Of a stretch of DNA of 9,382 nt, positions 6,027 through 9,382 are shown piece after piece. Position 1 is the stretch's first letter. Each line of letters begins with the position of its first letter. Origin of the DNA: Bifidobacteriaceae bacterium (GTDB taxonomy: Bacteria > Actinomycetota > Actinomycetes > Actinomycetales > WQXJ01); NCBI GenBank assembly GCA_031278675.1, contig JAITJY010000397.1, positions 1 to 9,382 on the forward strand, given 5' to 3'. The notes beneath the pieces were generated by a model, which saw only the letters and a list, made by a program, of their open reading frames with translations, searched no databases and was not told the DNA's origin. A program made the position numbers and the translations under genes.

Positions 6027-7289
6027 CTAGGCGGTGGTAGGCGTTGCGACCGGGTCGGGCGCTGTGTCCGCGGTTTGCTCCGCGTCGGCGGCTTGGTCCG
6101 CCCGCTCCAACTGCTCGGCCTTCTTGACGGCGAGGAGGAAGGCGAAGACGATTCCGATCACGCCGGCCACGAATTTGCCTACCAATACCGGAACAATCAG
6201 AGACGGCTGGAAATTCGCCGTGAAGGAGAGATGGTCGCCGAAGAGGAAGGCGCAGCAGACCGCAAAAGACAGGCAAACCACCTTGTCTTTGGCTTTGAGC
6301 TGTTTGATCATGGCCAGCAGGGCCAACACGTTGGCGGCGCCGGCGAGCAGGCCTGCGGTGGCGTCGGAGGACAGCCCGAAGACTCGTCCAATCGCGCCCA
6401 ACGGCCTCGCCAAGTAGCGTTTGATCAGGTAAACCATGGGGAAAGCGCCGCACAGCATGAGGCCGATGGCGCCAGACACTTCGAGCGCGCGGAACATGTC
6501 CGCTTCGTCGGCGATCACCGGATCGAACCCCCACCATTGGCCGAGGGCCCGCGACGGCAGCGCCGTGAAATATTCGATCACAACCAACACCAACACGATT
6601 TTGAGAGCGGATTCAAGAAGGCGGCCGAACACCAGGAAGCCTTTGATCATGGCGTCCGGTTTGAACATGAGCCCCAAGGCCAGGGCCAGGCAGATGATAG
6701 CCAAAGGAATCAGGTTGCGGAAAATGGTCAGCCACATCAGGCCGAGCTGATACGTGCCGGCGCCGCTGGTCGAGACGACCTCCCGGATCGCGGGATCGGT
6801 CAGCGCGATGACCGCCGATGATGTCAAGACGCCGAAGGGTATGGCCAGGAGTCCGGACATGGTCCCTAGGGCCAGATATTTCTGATCCCGTTTACGCAAC
6901 ATCTTGAGGGCCACGGGGATGGTGAACACGATGGTGGCTCCCGCCATGTAGCCGGTCATCATGGCCATGATCCACGATTCGCGGGTCTGGGCTAGCTGGT
7001 CTGCCAACTGGTAACCGCCCATGTCCACAGCGATGAAGGTGGTAGCGGCCATAGCCGGGTCCGCACCCACCGCCTTGAACGCCGGCCCGAACACCGAGGA
7101 GACGAACTTGGTCAAGTACGGCGCGGCCGCCATGATCCCGGCGACTGGGAGAAAGATCGGGCCGATCGCGTCGATCCCGGCGGTGAACTCCTTGCCCAGG
7201 GCGCCGGACGGTTTCACCACCGAAGCCACACAGCCGATCGCCGCGCAGGCCATGATGATGTATACGACTACGGTTCCAACGGTTTCCAC
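6027..7289 (-). CDS. eutH: EutH-family ethanolamine permease
   Basis: This 420-residue, strongly hydrophobic inner-membrane protein is close to the usual EutH length (about 408 residues in E. coli) and would import ethanolamine or possibly choline. Signature stretches are well kept: AIGPIFLPVAGIMAA (41-55), GADPAMAATTFIAVDMGG (75-92), a long run of membrane segments between 105 and 345, and FGDHLSFTANFQP (350-362). The tail (391-420) is hydrophilic and rich in Ala, Asp and Thr. It starts with GTG at 7289; GAAGGGA at 7304-7298 lies 8 nt upstream and supports this start. It follows the kinase/nucleotidyltransferase gene by 28 nt, so the two form an operon. No eutBC, eutA or microcompartment genes are in view. 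With LicA/LicC-type domains next door, it takes the place that the choline permease LicB holds in lic loci, which points to supply of a cell-surface modification (inference). Confidence 0.92.
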   Translation of the reverse strand: METVGTVVVYIIMACAAIGCVASVVKPSGALGKEFTAGIDAIGPIFLPVAGIMAAAPYLTKFVSSVFGPAFKAVGADPAMAATTFIAVDMGGYQLADQLAQTRESWIMAMMTGYMAGATIVFTIPVALKMLRKRDQKYLALGTMSGLLAIPFGVLTSSAVIALTDPAIREVVSTSGAGTYQLGLMWLTIFRNLIPLAIICLALALGLMFKPDAMIKGFLVFGRLLESALKIVLVLVVIEYFTALPSRALGQWWGFDPVIADEADMFRALEVSGAIGLMLCGAFPMVYLIKRYLARPLGAIGRVFGLSSDATAGLLAGAANVLALLAMIKQLKAKDKVVCLSFAVCCAFLFGDHLSFTANFQPSLIVPVLVGKFVAGVIGIVFAFLLAVKKAEQLERADQAADAEQTADTAPDPVATPTTA

Positions 7290-7297
7290 GGTTCGTG

Positions 7298-7304
7298 TCC
7301 CTTC
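7298..7304 (-). promoter_or_regulatory. Ribosome binding site for the GTG start of eutH
   Basis: GAAGGGA on the minus strand ends 8 nt before the GTG at 7289. It decides the start, because no ATG begins the EutH homology and the family-like sequence runs directly from METVGTVVVY. Confidence 0.65.
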
Positions 7305-7317
7305 AGCGGCGCGGTGG

Positions 7318-9090
7318 TCAGTAGAGGGCTTCGGCCCGCTCGCCGTATTCCTTGGCGAAGCGGTACCAGAGATAGAGGTAGTCGCCCACGCCCTCGCCGC
7401 AAGCGTCCTTGTGCAACGCCCAGACGAACCAGTAATGCGCGGCTAGGGCGATGTAGGTGAGGCAGTGGCGGAACTCCTCGGGGGTGGGTTCGCGGCCGAA
7501 ATAGGCGCGCAGCACTCCGAGGGCCTCGTCGTAGGTGTAATCGGAGCAGCAGACGAACGTGCCCAGATCGGCCGCGTAGTCGCTCATGCCCGAGTATTCC
7601 CAGTCGATCAAGAACATCTCTTGGCCTTTGACCAGTATGTTCGGGTCGTAGAAGTCACCATGGCTGAGGACGGGCGCCGCCCCCTGCTCCCGGACGAGGC
7701 GGTATATCCTGCCGGCGCGGGCGTCGAGTTCGTCGAAGTCGGCAAAGCCTAGACGCTGACCAGCTCCCTCGGACCCGCCAGGCGCCAGGCGGGCTTTGAT
7801 CTTGTTTGTCTCCTCATGGAGGTCGAAGTCATTGGAGACTGTCCTGCCACTGGTGTGCAGCTGGCGCGCCAGCGCCAGCGCTTGTTCTACGTGGGCCGGA
7901 TTGTGGTAGTCGAACTGTTCTGTGGTGTGGACAAACTTGGACAGCTTCCAGCCGGTCTCGGGGTCTAGATGAATGAAGGTGCGGTCCAGGCCCAGGTCCA
8001 ATGCGATGGCTTCAGCCTCGGCCTCTGCCCGGCGGTTGATGATCCCTTGCCCCGCCACCCCTGGGTGGCGGTAGACGTAGGTCTTACCCTGGGCGTCGAA
8101 CCGGAAGGAGAGATTTGACAGGCCCAGGGGGATGGGCTCAAAGGCGCCTAAGTCGTCGCGCCGCACTTCCAGGGTGCGGCAGATGTTGTCGAGGATCGAG
8201 GAGTCGATGTTGTTCAGGAAGTCCCGGTCGAAGGCGCGCAAGTCGTCCAGGGAGTCGAATTCGTGGACCACTCCGGGTGGGTAGCGCTTGATATGCAGGT
8301 CGAGACTCTTGATGTGGTCGGCGTAGACCGCTTCCCAGAGCAGCGGCGCGGTGGCTGGATGATCGTAGACCTGGTTCAAGATCTGTACGAAGCGCCGTGA
8401 GAAGGCCCGGTCGAAGTATGCCTCTCCGAGCATGATCCAGCCGTCGCGCCCACCCGGAGCCGCATGCGTGATCCTGTCGTGATTGCCCCACTTGAGCAGC
8501 CATTCGTCGGTCGGGCCCTCGTTCCAGACCGCTGCGTAGTAGCCGTGGTAGACGTATGGGGTGAAGACGTTCTCGGTGTAGTAGTTGTCCGACGAGCAGA
8601 TGTAGGTGTTCGCCAGCCGGTCTTCGACCACCTTGAGGGAGGAGTGGTTGTTGCGGGTCTCGTACTCGCGGTTGATCGCGATGCGGACGCCGAACGCGTC
8701 CTCAAGGTAGAGGAACTGCTCCATCTTGTATCCCACCACCAGGGTGATGTCATCGACGCCCGCCGCCCGCAACTGGCGGATCAGGCGTTCGATCAGCACT
8801 TCGCCTTTGACTACCAGGAGTCCCTTGGGCCGTTCATAGGAGATCGGTGCGAAGCGGGTGGACATTCCCGCGGCCATGATGATGGCGTTGTCGACCTTGT
8901 GGGGCGCCAGCGCTTGGAGTCCTTGCTCGGTCAGCTCGAAGCCGTCGGCGTGGCCCGTCTCCTGGAGGCGGCGCAGCGTGGAGTTGACCGTGCCGAGTGA
9001 GACTCCTCCAGCTGCCGCGATCGCCCGCTGCGACTTCGCTTTGCCCTCGCGTAGCGCGTTGAGCACCACGAACTCGGGGCGGTTGAGCAT
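7318..9090 (-). CDS. Winged-helix + LicC-type cytidylyltransferase + LicA-type choline/ethanolamine kinase, three-domain protein
   Basis: This 590-residue protein could turn imported choline or ethanolamine into its CDP form in two steps. Residues 1-62 form a winged helix (SQRAIAAAGGVSLGTVNSTL, 20-39). Residues 67-290 match LicC-type nucleotidyltransferases: IIMAAGMSTRF (70-80), a conserved Lys in ERPKGLL (K89), VVGY (118-121), SSDNYY with D168, WNEGPTDEW (189-197) and YADHIKSLDL (256-265). Residues 318-585 match the choline/ethanolamine kinase fold: GLSNLSF (323-329), LSHGDFYDPNIL (475-486; D479 catalytic, N484 metal-binding) and LIDWEYSG (494-501). All key residues appear intact. An in-frame ATG at 9141 would add 17 residues with no family character. 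ATG 9090 has AAAGGG 5 nt upstream and gives the usual N-terminus (MLNRPEFVVLNALREG). The order, cytidylyltransferase before kinase, is known in Gram-positive lic-type proteins. The fused winged helix may regulate its own operon. Choline versus ethanolamine cannot be settled; the adjacent EutH favours ethanolamine. Confidence 0.9.
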   Translation of the reverse strand: MLNRPEFVVLNALREGKAKSQRAIAAAGGVSLGTVNSTLRRLQETGHADGFELTEQGLQALAPHKVDNAIIMAAGMSTRFAPISYERPKGLLVVKGEVLIERLIRQLRAAGVDDITLVVGYKMEQFLYLEDAFGVRIAINREYETRNNHSSLKVVEDRLANTYICSSDNYYTENVFTPYVYHGYYAAVWNEGPTDEWLLKWGNHDRITHAAPGGRDGWIMLGEAYFDRAFSRRFVQILNQVYDHPATAPLLWEAVYADHIKSLDLHIKRYPPGVVHEFDSLDDLRAFDRDFLNNIDSSILDNICRTLEVRRDDLGAFEPIPLGLSNLSFRFDAQGKTYVYRHPGVAGQGIINRRAEAEAEAIALDLGLDRTFIHLDPETGWKLSKFVHTTEQFDYHNPAHVEQALALARQLHTSGRTVSNDFDLHEETNKIKARLAPGGSEGAGQRLGFADFDELDARAGRIYRLVREQGAAPVLSHGDFYDPNILVKGQEMFLIDWEYSGMSDYAADLGTFVCCSDYTYDEALGVLRAYFGREPTPEEFRHCLTYIALAAHYWFVWALHKDACGEGVGDYLYLWYRFAKEYGERAEALY

Positions 9091-9095
9091 GGCGT

Positions 9096-9101
9096 CCCTT
9101 T
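9096..9101 (-). promoter_or_regulatory. Ribosome binding site deciding the start of the kinase/nucleotidyltransferase gene
   Basis: AAAGGG (minus strand, 9101-9096) lies 5 nt before ATG 9090. The upstream ATG at 9141 has only a weaker AGGA 11 nt away. Both ATGs are preceded by the same GGACGCC, so CATGGCGTCC (+ strand) occurs at 9088-9097 and 9139-9148, 51 bp apart and in frame. Confidence 0.6.
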
Positions 9102-9177
9102 CTAGTGGGGGGCGGTGACCGGCCGGAGCGTTCGAAATCATGGCGTCCAGTTCCTAATTGAACAGTCCGGTCCACCG

Positions 9178-9207
9178 AGGCTACGGGGACGCGTTCGGCC
9201 ATGTCAA
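9178..9207 (-). promoter_or_regulatory. Housekeeping-type promoter for the kinase-eutH operon
   Basis: On the minus strand TTGACA (9207-9202) is a perfect -35 and TAGCCT (9183-9178) an acceptable -10, separated by 18 nt. Transcription would start near 9171, giving a leader of about 80 nt to ATG 9090. Just downstream, GTTC 9150-9153 and GAAC 9160-9163 flank an AT-rich CTAATT. This small inverted repeat near +10 to +20 could be an operator, perhaps for the winged helix encoded by the first gene (inference). Confidence 0.6.
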
Positions 9208-9343
9208 GCCAGCGCGCGGCCGGCCCGGGTCCGCGACCAGCCGTCCGCGAACCCTTGACACCGGCATCCGGAACCGCCGACCGCGTTGAGAGCGTCCCCG
9301 GCGGGTCGATCGGCGCCTGGATGGGCGCGGGGTGTTGTCCGCA

Positions 9344-9382
9344 ATTGCCCAAAACGGGCTGGATCCGCTCCTTTTGGGCAAT
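9344..9382. repeat. Perfect 11-bp inverted repeat at the right edge
   Basis: ATTGCCCAAAA at 9344-9354 is exactly mirrored by TTTTGGGCAAT at 9372-9382, 17 nt apart. The right arm meets the window end, so the repeat may be longer. The spacer contains GGATCC and can add about four imperfect pairs. It lies about 135 nt upstream of the -35 box, and may be the terminator of a gene further right or a protein-binding site. The bases between it and the promoter hold no recognised feature. Confidence 0.7.

Noticed and set aside
5392..6537. A 381-codon minus-strand open frame spanning the eutH to YidC-TagF gap.
   Set aside because: It is Arg/Pro/Ser-rich and runs out of frame through both recognised genes, with no family-like segment in the gap.
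6027..7289. A catabolic ethanolamine-utilisation locus, suggested by EutH.
   Set aside because: No ammonia-lyase, reactivase, aldehyde dehydrogenase or shell-protein gene is in the window, and the neighbours are CDP-alcohol and envelope enzymes.
9255..9260. A TTGACA on the + strand as the -35 of a rightward promoter.
   Set aside because: No acceptable -10 follows at 16-19 nt and no + strand gene is visible before the window ends.

Overview
The window is GC-rich and its proteins are rich in Ala, Gly and Arg. One gene pair has an extended -10 box placed for a leaderless transcript. These traits suggest an actinobacterium (inference; no rRNA or other taxonomic marker is present). No phage, insertion sequence, CRISPR array or tRNA was recognised.

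Layout: bases 1-255 hold no convincing gene but contain a perfect 11-bp inverted repeat. Bases 256-838 (+) carry a MazEF/PemIK-type toxin-antitoxin pair: a ribbon-helix-helix antitoxin and a MazF-family endoribonuclease overlapping by 8 nt. Every other gene lies on the minus strand, read from right to left. First is a promoter at about 9178-9207. Next is a three-domain protein (winged helix + LicC-type nucleotidyltransferase + LicA-type choline/ethanolamine kinase, 9090-7318), followed 28 nt later by an EutH-family ethanolamine permease (7289-6027). A 337-nt gap follows, with several inverted repeats. Then come a fusion of a YidC/Oxa1 insertase domain to a TagB/TagF-type CDP-alcohol phosphotransferase domain (5689-3473) and a large membrane-anchored enzyme of the LTA-synthase/sulfatase-fold superfamily (about 3438-925), which carries an unusual N-terminal 'YIDPxTTSYLIQ' membrane module.

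Together the four minus-strand genes read as one pathway (inference). EutH imports ethanolamine or choline. The kinase domain makes the phospho-alcohol and the LicC domain makes CDP-ethanolamine or CDP-choline. The cytoplasmic TagF-like domain, tethered to a YidC module in the membrane, is the obvious CDP-alcohol-dependent transferase. The extracytoplasmic LtaS-like enzyme would polymerise, transfer or remodel the phospho-substituted glycan outside the cell. No LicD transferase and no ethanolamine ammonia-lyase or microcompartment genes are present, so the use looks anabolic (cell-surface phospho-amino-alcohol decoration or a teichoic-acid-like polymer), not catabolic. The YidC-TagF fusion and the way these parts are combined are the most interesting content of the window.
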